Shown here piece after piece: positions 1 to 8,630 of a DNA stretch of 64,000 bases. The notes beneath the pieces were generated by a model, which saw only the letters and a program-made list of their open reading frames with translations, did not search any database and was not told the DNA's origin. The translations under genes and the position numbers were made by a program. This DNA comes from JAFGPL01 sp963781805. Its GTDB lineage: Bacteria > Bacteroidota > Bacteroidia > Bacteroidales > UBA10428. The DNA is taken from assembly GCA_963781805.1 (NCBI GenBank), contig CAWAHF010000004.1, forward strand, positions 3,968,001 to 4,032,000, given 5' to 3'. Every line of letters begins with the position of its first letter. The stretch's first letter is position 1.

Positions 1-1278
1 GAGGAATACTTTCTTGCTTCTGATGCTACTCCTATTGTTGAATATACCAAAAGTGTTATATATCTTAATGATGATGATGTAGCCATATTAACTAAGACTG
101 AACTTGTTCTTAAAACGATTCGTAATGATAAACAAACTCCGAAAGTTCATAAGTTGGATCTTGACATCGGAGAAATTGATAAGAATGGATACGAACATTT
201 TATGCTTAAAGAGATTTTTGAACAACCGCGTTCCATTCTTGATACATTCAGAGGTCGTGTTTCGCCCGATCAAAAAGAATTGCATTTGGGGGGATTATTT
301 AACGTAATACCCCAACTAATTGATGCAAAAAGGATCATTATTATAGGTTGCGGCACATCGTGGCATGCAGGTTTGGTAGGAGAGTATTTATTCGAAGATT
401 TAGCCAGAATATCCACCGAGGTAGAATATGCATCCGAATTTCGATATAGAAATCCAATTATAAATAAAGGAGATATTGTAATTGCGATAAGTCAAAGTGG
501 AGAAACCGCGGATACGCTTGCTGCAATAAAACTAGCAAAAGAATCAGGGGCTCTTGTTCTCGGAATTTGTAATGTAGTTGGATCAAGTATACCACGCGAA
601 ACCGATGCAGGTGTTTATACACATGCCGGTCCTGAAATTGGTGTTGCATCCACCAAAGCATTTACTGCTCAGGTAACAGTATTAGCAATGATGGCAATCC
701 TGATAGGCAGAAAGCGGAATATTCTTTCAGAAGAACAATATTTGAAACTGATCCATGAGCTGACCTTAATTCCGGAAAAAATTGAAAAAATACTTACGTT
801 CGACAAAGATTATAAAATTATTGCCTCTCTCTATAAGGCAGCAAATAACTTTCTTTATCTTGGCAGAGGTTATTTATACCCCGTAGCTCTCGAAGGAGCT
901 CTGAAACTTAAAGAAATATCTTATATTCATGCCGAAGGTTATCCGGCGGCTGAAATGAAACATGGTCCCATTGCTTTGATCGATGAAAAAATGCCGGTAG
1001 TGGTGATTGCAACCAAAGATTCTTCGTATGAAAAGATTGTGAGCAACATTCAGGAGGTGAAAGCCCGCAATGGAATTGTTATAGCACTGGTTAATGAAGG
1101 AGATACAATAATTAAGGGATTGGCTGATCATGTAATGGAGGTACCTGTGACGAATGTGGTATTTTCTACATTGCTTGCAGTGATACCATTACAACTGCTT
1201 TCTTACCACATTGCTGTAATGCGGGGATGTAACGTAGATCAGCCAAGAAATTTGGCAAAGTCTGTAACTGTTGAATAA
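1..1278 (+). CDS. glmS: Glutamine--fructose-6-phosphate aminotransferase, C-terminal part (5' end outside window)
   Basis: Cytosolic enzyme that makes glucosamine-6-phosphate from fructose-6-phosphate and glutamine, the entry step to UDP-GlcNAc. The frame is open from base 1, so the N-terminal glutaminase domain lies upstream and about 425 codons are visible. Two SIS sugar-isomerase domains are present: the first carries GCGTSWHAG (near base 347) and SQSGETAD (near base 493); the second carries LGRGYLYPVALEGALKLKE (near base 860). The protein ends in DQPRNLAKSVTVE, the conserved GlmS tail with the active-site lysine. Its stop codon directly abuts the convergent stop codon of rfbB with no gap. 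It feeds the UDP-GlcNAc pool used by the neighbouring nucleotide-sugar genes. Confidence 0.96.
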   Translation, partial: EEYFLASDATPIVEYTKSVIYLNDDDVAILTKTELVLKTIRNDKQTPKVHKLDLDIGEIDKNGYEHFMLKEIFEQPRSILDTFRGRVSPDQKELHLGGLFNVIPQLIDAKRIIIIGCGTSWHAGLVGEYLFEDLARISTEVEYASEFRYRNPIINKGDIVIAISQSGETADTLAAIKLAKESGALVLGICNVVGSSIPRETDAGVYTHAGPEIGVASTKAFTAQVTVLAMMAILIGRKRNILSEEQYLKLIHELTLIPEKIEKILTFDKDYKIIASLYKAANNFLYLGRGYLYPVALEGALKLKEISYIHAEGYPAAEMKHGPIALIDEKMPVVVIATKDSSYEKIVSNIQEVKARNGIVIALVNEGDTIIKGLADHVMEVPVTNVVFSTLLAVIPLQLLSYHIAVMRGCNVDQPRNLAKSVTVE

Positions 1279-2331
1279 TTAGCGGTTAACATACTGATTT
1301 TCATAATATTTTTCATAATCTCCGGAAATAACATTGTTTAGCCAGGAATCGTTTGCCAAATACCAGTCGACCGTTTTTGACAACCCCTCTTCAAATACGA
1401 GAGAAGGATTCCAGCCAAGTTCCTTTTGTAGTTTTGAAGAATCAATGGCATATCTTAAATCATGACCTGCCCGGTCTTTAACAAAGTTTATTAGCTTTGC
1501 TGATGTTCCGGGCCTTCTCTGAAGGCGGTCATCCATTATTTCGCACAATTTATAAATCAGATCAATGTTACGCCATTCATTGTTGCCTCCTATATTATAG
1601 GTTACACCCGGAGTTGCTTTATGAAATATCAAATCAATAGCCAGGGCATGATCCTCAACAAACAACCAGTCGCGGATATTTTCACCTTTTCCGTAAACAG
1701 GTATCGGTTTATTGTTTTTTATATTATGAATGGCAAGGGGAATTAATTTTTCAGGAAATTGATAAGGTCCGTAATTATTGCTGCAATTTGAAATAACAAC
1801 AGGAATTTTATACGTGTTGAAATAAGCTCTGACCAAATGATCTGAGCTGGCTTTGGAAGCTGAATAGGGACTTTTAGGTTCGTAGGCAGTTGTTTCTGTG
1901 AAAAAACTACCTTCTTTAGCAGTACCATATACTTCATCTGTAGAAATATGATAGAATAATTTTTCTTTTAAGTCATCTCCCCATATTGCTTTAGCTGCAT
2001 TTAATAAATTTACTGTTCCTAAAATATTAGTATATATAAATTCCATGGGACTGGCAATTGATCGATCCACATGTGATTCAGCAGCAAGATGGATTACTCC
2101 GTCAAAATTATATTCTCTGAATATTTTAAACATTTCCTCAGCCTCTGTAATGTCCGACTTTACAAATTCGTAATTCGATGATTCTTCGATATCTTTTAGA
2201 TTTTCAAGATTTCCGGCATAGGTAAGTTTATCCAGATTAACAATTTTATAATCAGGATACTTTGTTACAAATAATCTTACAACATGTGATCCTATAAAAC
2301 CTGCACCTCCGGTAATTAAAATCTTTTTCAT
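1279..2331 (-). CDS. rfbB: dTDP-glucose 4,6-dehydratase
   Basis: Converts dTDP-glucose to dTDP-4-keto-6-deoxyglucose in the cytosol. It is a 350-residue short-chain dehydrogenase/reductase of usual RmlB length, with the NAD-binding GGAGFIGSH at residues 7-15, the STDEVYG signature near residue 132 and the catalytic YSASK near residue 157. It is the last gene of a minus-strand run (aminotransferase, acetyltransferase, galE, rfbB), 22 bp after galE. The usual partners rmlA, rmlC and rmlD are not in the window, so which final sugar is made cannot be told here. Convergent with glmS. Confidence 0.93.
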   Translation of the reverse strand: MKKILITGGAGFIGSHVVRLFVTKYPDYKIVNLDKLTYAGNLENLKDIEESSNYEFVKSDITEAEEMFKIFREYNFDGVIHLAAESHVDRSIASPMEFIYTNILGTVNLLNAAKAIWGDDLKEKLFYHISTDEVYGTAKEGSFFTETTAYEPKSPYSASKASSDHLVRAYFNTYKIPVVISNCSNNYGPYQFPEKLIPLAIHNIKNNKPIPVYGKGENIRDWLFVEDHALAIDLIFHKATPGVTYNIGGNNEWRNIDLIYKLCEIMDDRLQRRPGTSAKLINFVKDRAGHDLRYAIDSSKLQKELGWNPSLVFEEGLSKTVDWYLANDSWLNNVISGDYEKYYENQYVNR

Positions 2332-2353
2332 TTTTTTTTAACTTTTGTTAGAT

Positions 2354-3385
2354 CTAACTTAAATTACTTCGTATATTTTTTTCCCAATTCCACGCCGAAA
2401 GTAACGTTTCTTCAAGTGATACCTGGGCTTTCCATCCGAGTTCCTCATTGGCGTATTTTGTATCAGCATAAACCTTTGCAATATCTCCGGGTCTTCGTGC
2501 CACAATCTTATAATTCAATTTTATTCCGGTTGCCTTTTCAAATGTTTGAATAATTTCTAACACAGACAAGCCCCGTCCGGTACCAAGATTAAAAACTTCG
2601 TAATGTTTTTTAGTTTGATTGTCGATAAGTCTGGTAATAGCTGCTACATGTGCTTTAGATAAGTCAACGACATTAATATAATCCCTTATCCCGGTACCAT
2701 CGGGTGTATCATAATCATTTCCGAAAACCCGAATTTCATCTCTTATGCCGTATGCACTTTGAGTTACAAAGGGGACAAGATTTTGCGGAACTCCTAATGG
2801 TAATTCTCCTATAAGTGCAGACGTATGCGCACCAATCGGATTGAAGTATCGAAGTGAAATGGCTTTTATGTTAGAAACAGCCTGAATGGTATCCTGAATT
2901 ATTTCTTCTGCTATCTGTTTTGTATTACCATAGGGGGAACTTGCTTTTTTAATCGGAGCAGATTCTGTCACTGGCAATTTATCCGGCTGACCATATACAG
3001 TACAAGATGAAGAAAATACAATATTCGCTATTTGATATTTCTTCATAGCATGTAATAAATTTATCAAAGATTCAAGGTTATTATGATAATATTCAAGTGG
3101 TTTCTCAACCGATTCACCGACTGCCTTAAGCGCTGCAAAATGAATAATGGCATCAATCTTCGGATATTTCTTAAAGAGTCCATCAACTTTTTCAGCATTA
3201 CATAGATCAAAGTTTTCAAAGCTGAGCCTTATACCTGTTATTTTTTCAATTCCATCTAACACTTCAATTCTTGAATTAATGAGGTTATCAACAATAATAA
3301 CCTCATACCCGGCATTTATGAGTTCTACTGAAGTATGGGATCCGATATATCCGATGCCTCCGGTGACGATAATTTTTTTTTTCAT
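2354..3385 (-). CDS. galE: UDP-glucose 4-epimerase
   Basis: Interconverts UDP-glucose and UDP-galactose (possibly also the N-acetyl forms). The 343-residue extended SDR has GGIGYIGSHT at residues 8-17, an SSSCTVYG segment near residue 125 and a catalytic YGNTK near residue 152, and the motif RYFNPIGAH near residue 180, as in GalE. It lies 15 bp after the acetyltransferase gene and 22 bp before rfbB, so the four genes are probably cotranscribed. Specificity for N-acetylated substrates cannot be decided from sequence. Confidence 0.93.
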   Translation of the reverse strand: MKKKIIVTGGIGYIGSHTSVELINAGYEVIIVDNLINSRIEVLDGIEKITGIRLSFENFDLCNAEKVDGLFKKYPKIDAIIHFAALKAVGESVEKPLEYYHNNLESLINLLHAMKKYQIANIVFSSSCTVYGQPDKLPVTESAPIKKASSPYGNTKQIAEEIIQDTIQAVSNIKAISLRYFNPIGAHTSALIGELPLGVPQNLVPFVTQSAYGIRDEIRVFGNDYDTPDGTGIRDYINVVDLSKAHVAAITRLIDNQTKKHYEVFNLGTGRGLSVLEIIQTFEKATGIKLNYKIVARRPGDIAKVYADTKYANEELGWKAQVSLEETLLSAWNWEKNIRSNLS

Positions 3386-3400
3386 TTTTCTTCTAATATT

Positions 3401-3976
3401 TTAAAGCTTTATAACCTGTCCGTTCTTTAATTTATATCTTTCTTTGCTTTCAGGACAAATAGCTAAACCTTCATTATCAAACTGAAGCTTATGTCCATAT
3501 TCACTCATCCAACCTGTCTGACGAGCCGGATTACCTATTACAAGCGCATAAGCCGGAACCTCTTTTGTTACAACTGCACCGGCTCCAATAAAGGCAAATT
3601 TACCTATATTGTGGCCACATACAATAGTTGCATTTGCCCCAATGGTTGCTCCCATGCCAACCAGTGTTTTTTCATACTTTTCTTTGCGTACGATAGCGCT
3701 TCTAGGGTTTATAATATTCGTAAATACCATGGAGGGGCCGAGAAAAACATCGTCTTCGCAAACAACACCTGTATAAATTGATACGTTGTTTTGCACCTTT
3801 ACATTGCAACCGAGAACCACTTCAGGTGAAACCACAACATTTTGTCCGATATTGCAGTTCTCTCCAATTATGCATCCGGCCATAATATGTGAAAAATGCC
3901 ATATTTTTGTACCTTTTCCAATGGCACAACCTTCATCTATAACTGCAGATTCATGAGAGAAATATTGTTTATTCAT
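3401..3976 (-). CDS. wbpD: WbpD/WlbB-like UDP-sugar N-acetyltransferase (left-handed beta-helix)
   Basis: Probable acetyl-CoA-dependent 3-N-acetyltransferase that converts UDP-GlcNAc(3NH2)A to UDP-2,3-diacetamido-2,3-dideoxyglucuronate. The 191-residue protein is a series of hexapeptide repeats (for example IGKGTKIWHFSHI, IGENCNIGQNVVV, VGMGATIGANATIV), the fold of trimeric left-handed beta-helix acyltransferases. GKGTKIWHFSHI near the N-terminus and NPAR in the C-terminal part are as I recall them from WlbB/WbpD. It starts 5 bp after the aminotransferase gene that would supply its substrate. Other hexapeptide acetyltransferases are possible, but the wbpA-, wbpB- and wbpE-like neighbours support this role. 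Confidence 0.85.
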   Translation of the reverse strand: MNKQYFSHESAVIDEGCAIGKGTKIWHFSHIMAGCIIGENCNIGQNVVVSPEVVLGCNVKVQNNVSIYTGVVCEDDVFLGPSMVFTNIINPRSAIVRKEKYEKTLVGMGATIGANATIVCGHNIGKFAFIGAGAVVTKEVPAYALVIGNPARQTGWMSEYGHKLQFDNEGLAICPESKERYKLKNGQVIKL

Positions 3977-3981
3977 TTTTA

Positions 3982-5139
3982 TTATTTTGAAATGAAGTCT
4001 ATAACATGATTACAAATATATTCAAGTTGTTCTTCATCCAATTCAGTGTGAATTGGCAGGGATATAACAGATTTACAAAGCTCCTCTGTAACAGGGAATT
4101 TATTTTCTTTAGAACTCGGTGATGCAAATGCTTTTTGTTTATGAAGTGGTACAGGATAATAAATCATGGTTGGAATACCTTTAGAACTTAAATATTCCTG
4201 CATTTCATTTCTATCAATCTCTTTTAATTTAATGGTGTATTGATGGTAGATATGATTTGTAAAATTAGCTGTTTCCGGCAGAATTAACTTAGTTGCATTT
4301 TTCAATGCTTTGTTGTAATATTCAGCAGCTATCTGTCGGGCACGGTTATACTCATCCAGATGTAACAGCTTCACATTTAAAATAGCAGCTTGTATCGTAT
4401 CAAGACGTGAATTAACTCCAATCAAATCATGGTAGTACCTGATTTTCATTCCATGATTGGCAAGCGTCCTTATCTTATCAGCCAATTCAGTATCATTAGT
4501 CATTACAGCTCCACCATCGCCATAGCCACCCAGGTTTTTTGAAGGGAAGAAAGAGGTACAACCACACGTACCCATTGTACCTGCCTTAGATACAGAGTTA
4601 TTTTTATTATAGTATTCTGCCCCTGATGATTGAGCAGCGTCTTCAATCACGTATAATTGGTTTTCAAGGGCAATTTCCATTATCTTATCCATGTTCGCAC
4701 ATTGGCCAAACAGGTGCACTGGTATAATCGCTCTGGTCCTTTTGGTGATTGCTTTTTTTATGCCCTCAGGATCAATATTAAATGTAATGGGATCAACATC
4801 TACTAGTACGGGTTTTAATCCCAGCAATGCAATGACTTCAACCGTTGCAATAAAGGTAAAATCTGGTGTGATAACTTCGTCTCCGGGTTTCAGGTCCAAC
4901 GACATTAGAGATAGCTGAAGGGCGTCTGTTCCATTTCCACATCCAATAACATGATTTATATTCAGGTATTTAGCCAAATTATTTTCAAATTTTTTTACAT
5001 CAGGTCCTTTGATAAACGCGGTTGACTCTATAACCTGGTGGATCGCAGTGTCCATTTCAGCTTTTATTTTTGCATATTGCGTTTTAAGATCAACCATTCG
5101 GATTTCTTTCATAGTCGAATTAAATTTTCTTTTTTTCAT
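3982..5139 (-). CDS. wbpE: WbpE/WlbC-like DegT/DnrJ/EryC1/StrS aminotransferase
   Basis: PLP-dependent sugar aminotransferase, probably adding the 3-amino group to UDP-3-keto-GlcNAcA in the diacetamido-glucuronate pathway. Visible features are VIGCGNGTDALQLSL (cofactor phosphate region), VIEDAAQSSGA with the PLP-contacting Asp, and FFPSKNLGGYGDGGA containing the Schiff-base lysine. The annotated frame is 385 codons, but the first nine (MKKRKFNST) are unlike the family; a start at the next methionine (base 5112) or at MVDLKTQY gives the usual length. It heads the left minus-strand transcription unit, divergent from the HU-SPOR gene, and is 5 bp upstream of the acetyltransferase. Confidence 0.88.
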   Translation of the reverse strand: MKKRKFNSTMKEIRMVDLKTQYAKIKAEMDTAIHQVIESTAFIKGPDVKKFENNLAKYLNINHVIGCGNGTDALQLSLMSLDLKPGDEVITPDFTFIATVEVIALLGLKPVLVDVDPITFNIDPEGIKKAITKRTRAIIPVHLFGQCANMDKIMEIALENQLYVIEDAAQSSGAEYYNKNNSVSKAGTMGTCGCTSFFPSKNLGGYGDGGAVMTNDTELADKIRTLANHGMKIRYYHDLIGVNSRLDTIQAAILNVKLLHLDEYNRARQIAAEYYNKALKNATKLILPETANFTNHIYHQYTIKLKEIDRNEMQEYLSSKGIPTMIYYPVPLHKQKAFASPSSKENKFPVTEELCKSVISLPIHTELDEEQLEYICNHVIDFISK

Positions 5140-5276
5140 TATTGCATTAACGATGCTAAAATACCTTATGTAAATGAATTGATCTAAATATTTATTACAA
5201 GATATCCAAAATTTTACATTTATGAAGATGAAATAAAGTTCAACGGATAAGAACTAAGGATTGATTGTAATTTTAT

Positions 5277-5284
5277 TATTTTTG
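5277..5284 (+). promoter_or_regulatory. Candidate -7 element (TATTTTTG) for the HU-SPOR gene
   Basis: An exact match to the Bacteroidota -7 consensus TAnnTTTG lies 35 bp before the TTG start. No TTTG is found at the expected -33 spacing, so this is a partial match in an AT-rich divergent intergenic region. Confidence 0.35.
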
Positions 5285-5319
5285 GGCAGGATTAGTAATA
5301 TTAAAAAGAATTTGTTCGA

Positions 5320-6333
5320 TTGGATATTGCAAAATATATTAAAGAATTAGTTATCAGGAACGAATGTATCGTTTTACCCGATTTTGGAGGATTTGAAACG
5401 CATTATCAACCAGCTTTTCACAATAAACCTACAGGAAATTTTGTGCCTCCCTCCAAACAAATTATGTTTAAACCGGAGTTTAAAACAGATAACGGAGTGC
5501 TGGTTAATTACATAATGGACAGGGAGAAAATCAGTCAGAATGAATCCAGAGAGATAGTTCATGATTATATTCAGAATATTATATCTGAAATTTATGCTAA
5601 TGGGTTTTTTATTATAGAAGATTTTGGCAAACTAATTAAAAGTGCAGAAGGTAACCTGGAGTTTTTTGCAATTGAAAAAGAAAATTTCCTGTTGGATTCT
5701 TTTGGATTGTCTGAAATAAAATTGCCTGAAACAGATTCAAAAAATGAAGTTATCAAAATCGAAGAAGAACCCTTACAGCCAGAGAAACAAAAAAGATCCT
5801 ACCGGAAATTAGTCCTGTCATCAGTTGCGGTGGTTATAATTGCTGGTATAATATTGCTCTTTTTTAAATTCGATTTTATAGATAAAATAGACAGCCTTTT
5901 GCAAAATAAACTTGGTGCGAAAGATAATCCAGCTAATAAGATTGTCTTTGGACATAGAAGGACAATTAATTATAGGGACACTGCAACCGGCATGATAAAT
6001 GAAAAACTGAATGAGCGTACAGAAAAAGAGAAAGCGCTTTTTTATAAAGAAGAGAAAGCTACTCCTTCTAAGGTATTTAAGGTTTTAAATCCTTCTGATT
6101 TCGGAAGTGATAAAAGATATGTTATTGTTGCCGGGAGTTTTAATAAAGAGTCATCTGCATTAGAACTGAAAAACCTATTGGATAACCAAGGATATAAACC
6201 GATGATTCTTAAAACAGAAAATGGACTTTTCAGGGTTGTATTGGATTCGTTCGAAGAAATAAACGATGCAATTGAAAAACTTAAACTGTACAAGAAAGAT
6301 TTGGATAATTCGGTATGGATTCTTAGAATTTAG
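5320..6333 (+). CDS. HU-CCDC81 and SPOR domain membrane protein
   Basis: 337 residues. The N-terminal ~125 residues (LPDFGGFETHY, GVLVNYIMDRE, FFIIEDFGKL) look like the bacterial HU-CCDC81 module, a double HU-like fold. One membrane segment follows at about residues 166-186 (after a KRSYRKL basic anchor). The last ~75 residues (RYVIVAGSFNKE...FRVVLDSF) form a SPOR domain, which in known proteins binds denuded septal peptidoglycan. The expected topology is HU part in the cytosol and SPOR in the periplasm. The start is TTG: no ATG fits, and MDIAKYI is the typical family beginning. It sits alone on the plus strand inside a minus-strand sugar cluster, divergent from wbpE and convergent with fcl. 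Confidence 0.85.
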   Translation: MDIAKYIKELVIRNECIVLPDFGGFETHYQPAFHNKPTGNFVPPSKQIMFKPEFKTDNGVLVNYIMDREKISQNESREIVHDYIQNIISEIYANGFFIIEDFGKLIKSAEGNLEFFAIEKENFLLDSFGLSEIKLPETDSKNEVIKIEEEPLQPEKQKRSYRKLVLSSVAVVIIAGIILLFFKFDFIDKIDSLLQNKLGAKDNPANKIVFGHRRTINYRDTATGMINEKLNERTEKEKALFYKEEKATPSKVFKVLNPSDFGSDKRYVIVAGSFNKESSALELKNLLDNQGYKPMILKTENGLFRVVLDSFEEINDAIEKLKLYKKDLDNSVWILRI

Positions 6334-6365
6334 AATTTTAATATTATAACGTGAAATTCAAAAAT

Positions 6366-7490
6366 CTATTTAATATAATCTTCATAAATTTTCTTAATAC
6401 CATCTTCAAGTTGAATAGATTCTTTCCAACCGAGTTTATTTATTTTCTTTACGCTCATTAACTTCTGAAAAGTACCGTCTGGCTTTGAAGTGTCCCACTC
6501 AATTAAACCATCAAATCCTATTATACATTTTATCATAAAAGCCAATTCCTTAATGGTTAAATCGACTCCGGTGCCAATATTTATATGTGTATTTCTTATT
6601 TCGATTTTTTTATCGCGTGAAGTAATGTCAGTTGGATCTTTTAGTTTGACAAGGTCTTTAAAATCAATATTTTCCATAAGAAATATTAATGCATCTGCCA
6701 AATCATCACTATGAAGAAATTCCCTTTTAGGAGCTCCTGTACCCCATAATTTAACTGTGAGTGGCGTATCGGTCGAAGAATGTCTGAATATCCCATATTT
6801 CTCCAACTTTTCACCAATTTCAATTTCAGTTGATTCACCGTCTACCCCCTCTACAGGTCGGTTATTAAAATCTTTTCGGATTGCCTTCCAGTCATTTTCA
6901 ATAAGACACTTACCCAGATGCATTTTTCTTATGAGCGCAGGAAGCACATGCGATTTTTCCAGATCATAATTATCATTTGGTCCGTAAAGATTCGTTGGCA
7001 TTGCTGCGATAAAATTGGTTCCATATTGCAGATTATAACTTTCGCACATTTTTATCCCGGCAATCTTTGCAATTGCATAGGGTTCATTGGTATATTCCAA
7101 TGTATCTGTTAACAGATATTTTTCTTTCAGAGGTTGTGGTGATTGCTTAGGATATATACAAGAACTGCCTAAAAAAAGCAATTTTTTAACTTTATTAATA
7201 TAGCTATTATGAATTATATTATTTTGGATCATTAAATTTTCATAGATAAATTGCCCCCGATAGGTATTATTCGCGACAATGCCACCGACCTTAGCTGCAG
7301 CCAAAAACACATACTCCGGTTGTTCCTTTTTAAAAAAATCAATAACTTCTTTTTGATTAAGCAGGTTTAAATCATCTATGGTTCTGGTAATAATATTGGT
7401 ATATCCTTTCTTGGTAAGATTTCGCATCAAGGCGCTTCCCACAAGACCGGTATGGCCTGCAACATAAATTCTGGATTTCTTTTCCATCAT
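6366..7490 (-). CDS. fcl: GDP-L-fucose synthase
   Basis: NADPH-dependent epimerase/reductase converting GDP-4-keto-6-deoxymannose to GDP-L-fucose. It has the Rossmann GHTGLVGSAL near residue 13, SSCIYP near residue 109 and the catalytic YAIAK near residue 139. At 374 residues it is longer than the ~315-residue enterobacterial enzyme; the extra ~50 residues lie around residues 200-250 (between KMHLGKC and LWGTGAPKREF), an insertion I associate with Bacteroidota homologues. It follows gmd by 18 bp, so the two successive enzymes are probably cotranscribed. It starts MMEKKSRI; either methionine could be used. Confidence 0.93.
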   Translation of the reverse strand: MMEKKSRIYVAGHTGLVGSALMRNLTKKGYTNIITRTIDDLNLLNQKEVIDFFKKEQPEYVFLAAAKVGGIVANNTYRGQFIYENLMIQNNIIHNSYINKVKKLLFLGSSCIYPKQSPQPLKEKYLLTDTLEYTNEPYAIAKIAGIKMCESYNLQYGTNFIAAMPTNLYGPNDNYDLEKSHVLPALIRKMHLGKCLIENDWKAIRKDFNNRPVEGVDGESTEIEIGEKLEKYGIFRHSSTDTPLTVKLWGTGAPKREFLHSDDLADALIFLMENIDFKDLVKLKDPTDITSRDKKIEIRNTHINIGTGVDLTIKELAFMIKCIIGFDGLIEWDTSKPDGTFQKLMSVKKINKLGWKESIQLEDGIKKIYEDYIK

Positions 7491-7508
7491 TTTTTACTTA
7501 TAGTATGA

Positions 7509-8630
7509 TCATTCAAAATAATTCAATGTTTTATATCCACCATTTCTAAGGTACTGTTCTTTTTTCATCAGTTTCAAATCAGAACTTATCATATCTTTAA
7601 TAAGTCCCTTTAAGTCATATTCAGGTGTCCATCCGAGTTTGGTCTTTGCTTTTGTAGGATCTCCAATTAGAAGATCCACTTCTGTCGGTCTGAAATATCT
7701 TGGATCAACCGAAAGTACTTCCTTCCCAATTTCAATATTATATTCAGGGTTATTGCAGGCTTTAATAAAGCCCTTTTCATTCTCTCTTTCTCCCCTGAAT
7801 TCAATATCAATACCTATCTCTTCAAATGCCATTCTTACAAAATCCCTTATTTTCGTAGTGATTCCGGTAGCTATAACATAATCATCCGGTGTTTCCTGCT
7901 GAAGAATTAAATACATTGCACGAACATAATCTTTGGCATGACCCCAATCCCTTTTTGATGACAAATTTCCAAGATAGAATTTATCTTGTAATCCGAGTGC
8001 TATTCGAGCTACTGCTCTTGTAATTTTTCTGGTTACAAAGGTTTCCCCACGAATAGGTGATTCGTGATTAAAAAGGATACCATTGCATGCAAACATATTA
8101 TATGCTTCACGATAATTAACAATAATCCAATAAGCATACAATTTTGCGACAGCATATGGACTTCTTGGATAAAAGGGTGTTTTTTCAGTTTGTGGTACCT
8201 GTTGAACCAAACCATATAGTTCGCTTGTTGAAGCCTGGTAAATTCTGGTTTTTTCAATTAAGCCTAAAATTCTGCATGCTTCAAGAATTCTAAGGGTACC
8301 TAAGCCGTCAGCATTGGCAGTATATTCAGGGGTATCAAAACTTACCATAACATGGCTCATTGCGGCAAGATTATAAATTTCATTGGGTTGTATCTCCTGA
8401 ATAATTCTGATAAGATTTGTAGAATCTGTAAGATCACCGTAATGTAAAGTAAAATTTCTGTTTTCTACATGAGGGTCCAGGTATAAATGATCGATACGAT
8501 CCGTATTAAACAGAGAGCTGCGTCTTTTTATTCCATGAACAAGATACCCTTTTTTAAGTAAATATTCTGCAAGATATGCTCCATCCTGCCCGGTGACGCC
8601 TGTTATTAACGCAACTTTTTTATTTGCCAT
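7509..8630 (-). CDS. gmd: GDP-mannose 4,6-dehydratase
   Basis: First step from GDP-mannose to GDP-L-fucose, giving GDP-4-keto-6-deoxymannose. The 373-residue protein has GVTGQDGAYLAEYLL near residue 11, HYGDLTDSTNL near residue 64, STSELYG with the catalytic Thr/Ser-Glu near residue 134, YAVAKLYAYW with Tyr-Lys near residue 158, and FNHESPIRGETFVTRKI near residue 188, all diagnostic of Gmd. Its start overlaps the 3' end of the oxidoreductase gene by 11 bp, which suggests translational coupling in the right-hand sugar operon (nucleotide-sugar dehydrogenase, oxidoreductase, gmd, fcl). Confidence 0.96.
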   Translation of the reverse strand: MANKKVALITGVTGQDGAYLAEYLLKKGYLVHGIKRRSSLFNTDRIDHLYLDPHVENRNFTLHYGDLTDSTNLIRIIQEIQPNEIYNLAAMSHVMVSFDTPEYTANADGLGTLRILEACRILGLIEKTRIYQASTSELYGLVQQVPQTEKTPFYPRSPYAVAKLYAYWIIVNYREAYNMFACNGILFNHESPIRGETFVTRKITRAVARIALGLQDKFYLGNLSSKRDWGHAKDYVRAMYLILQQETPDDYVIATGITTKIRDFVRMAFEEIGIDIEFRGERENEKGFIKACNNPEYNIEIGKEVLSVDPRYFRPTEVDLLIGDPTKAKTKLGWTPEYDLKGLIKDMISSDLKLMKKEQYLRNGGYKTLNYFE

